A program made the translations under genes and the position numbers. The notes below the pieces were generated by a model. It saw only the letters and a list, made by a program, of their open reading frames with translations, searched no databases and was not told where the DNA came from. From assembly GCF_007859935.1 (NCBI RefSeq), contig NZ_SJPO01000004.1:1-64000 (forward strand): DNA of 64,000 bases, read 5' to 3'. How positions within the stretch are numbered: position 1 is the stretch's first letter; each line of letters opens with the position of its first letter. Below are positions 63,263-64,000 of the stretch, in pieces. Source of the DNA: Posidoniimonas polymericola (GTDB lineage Bacteria > Planctomycetota > Planctomycetia > Pirellulales > Lacipirellulaceae).

Positions 63263-64000
63263 CTAACGGCGACGCGCGGGCCAGATCGGGGCGCACAGCG
63301 CCGCCAATAGCGCCAAGGACGCTGGTTCGGGCACGGCGGTCAGCTGGATCGCGTTGAGGTACCCCTCGCCACCTCCGGCGCCCCCAAAACCAACGTACAG
63401 GATCCCGTCGGCCGCCGGCGACACGCCGCTGAGCGTCGCAACCGTGTCCTGATTGTGCAGGTCGTCTACGCCGACTACCAAATCGACCGAAGCGACCGGC
63501 GTCGTGAACGAGGCGTCGGTGTAGACCGTGTACCTTGTCGTATTGTTGCCGTTGTACTTGTGCGACCCGAAGAACGTCAGGTCATAGAGTCCGCCGACTT
63601 GGAGTTCCTGGATCTGAAAGGTCGAGTTGGTATAGAAGTCGTAAACCGCCTCGTCCACTCCCAGGTCACCAAGCGCCGCCGCATCGTACACAGAATTAGA
63701 GGGCGGCTGGCCGCCATCGGTCGCGCCTGCGGGACCGTTGTAGGAGTCGGTGCCCCCGGGCGTGGTGAAACCGAAATCGACCGCTGTCGTGACGCCGTCC
63801 GAGTTGGGGAGGTCTTGGTAGAACGCGCCCGACCAGACGCTCGTCCAGTAGTTGCCGTTGGCGTCTGCGCTGGGCGTCGAAGCGCCCCGGTACGAGGCGT
63901 CGTTCCCTAGGTCGATTAGCCATGATTCGGCTTGTACCGCCGAGCAACCTAACACAATCAATGCCGCTGCCGCGCAAGCGGCCGTGGAACGCCGAATCGA
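63263..64000 (-). CDS. Secreted PEP-CTERM protein, 5' end beyond the window
   Basis: The frame stays open to the window edge and the residues read there ([20 protein letters not shown], then VQA) are a signal peptide already in progress, so the true start lies just outside; an internal TTG at 63961 would cut the signal in two. The mature domain shares [62 protein letters not shown] and GYLNAIQL with the downstream paralog. It ends [23 protein letters not shown], a PEP-CTERM signal. No dockerin repeats. Confidence 0.78.
   Translation of the reverse strand, partial: SIRRSTAACAAAALIVLGCSAVQAESWLIDLGNDASYRGASTPSADANGNYWTSVWSGAFYQDLPNSDGVTTAVDFGFTTPGGTDSYNGPAGATDGGQPPSNSVYDAAALGDLGVDEAVYDFYTNSTFQIQELQVGGLYDLTFFGSHKYNGNNTTRYTVYTDASFTTPVASVDLVVGVDDLHNQDTVATLSGVSPAADGILYVGFGGAGGGEGYLNAIQLTAVPEPASLALLAALCAPIWPARRR

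Overview
The window is a GC-rich chromosomal segment that looks like a member of the Planctomycetota, most likely Pirellulales and perhaps Lacipirellulaceae. The signs are three DUF1559-type proteins with pseudopilin N-termini, secreted proteins ending in PEP-CTERM signals preceded by paired dockerin-like repeats, an ECF-like sigma factor of the planctomycete kind, a sulfatase, NtrC-type regulators and a large flagellar cluster. I see no insertion sequence, integrase, CRISPR array or rRNA.

Layout. 1-4754: a small membrane protein, a PEP-CTERM protein, a GNAT acetyltransferase, an ECF-like sigma factor and a HhH-GPD DNA glycosylase. 4859-6929: a methionine-salvage operon mtnB-mtnD-mtnC containing a long perfect hairpin. 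7201-13973: an orphan gene set among three look-alike hairpins, a sodium:solute symporter, a lipoprotein, a sulfatase, a palindromic intergenic element, a secreted low-complexity protein and biotin ligase birA. 14065-15574: gamma-like and beta subunits of a sodium-pumping decarboxylase, without the alpha subunit. 15571-21141 (minus): a membrane protein, an NtrC-type regulator with its membrane kinase, and an LptF/LptG permease.

21350-46779 is a nearly continuous plus-strand motility region: TPR protein, FlgN-like chaperone, soluble kinase and sigma-54 activator, then flgB flgC fliE fliF fliG fliH fliI fliJ, a MotE-like gene, fliK flgD flgE flbD motA motB fliL fliN fliO fliP fliQ fliR flhB. 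A good -24/-12 (sigma-54) promoter lies just upstream of flgB, so the kinase/activator pair probably drives the operon. FliM is missing from its usual slot, and FliN carries FliM-like N-terminal motifs. FlgE is about twice the usual size because of an internal insert. FlhB has NPTE where NPTH is expected.

47158-50430 is a probable metal-linked surface locus: a His-rich exported protein, a DUF1559 pseudopilin and two secreted PEP-CTERM proteins with His motifs, preceded by a duplicated leader. 50431-51176 holds no gene I can support. 51177-56086 carries a zinc-ribbon protein, a class IV aminotransferase paired with a sulfotransferase-like protein, a GluR0-like ligand-gated potassium channel and CorA. 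56129-64000 has two more DUF1559 proteins, tmRNA (minus), tRNA-Val(TAC), a nucleoside-type MFS transporter, a GH99/71-like secreted protein and two paralogous secreted proteins, the last cut by the window edge.
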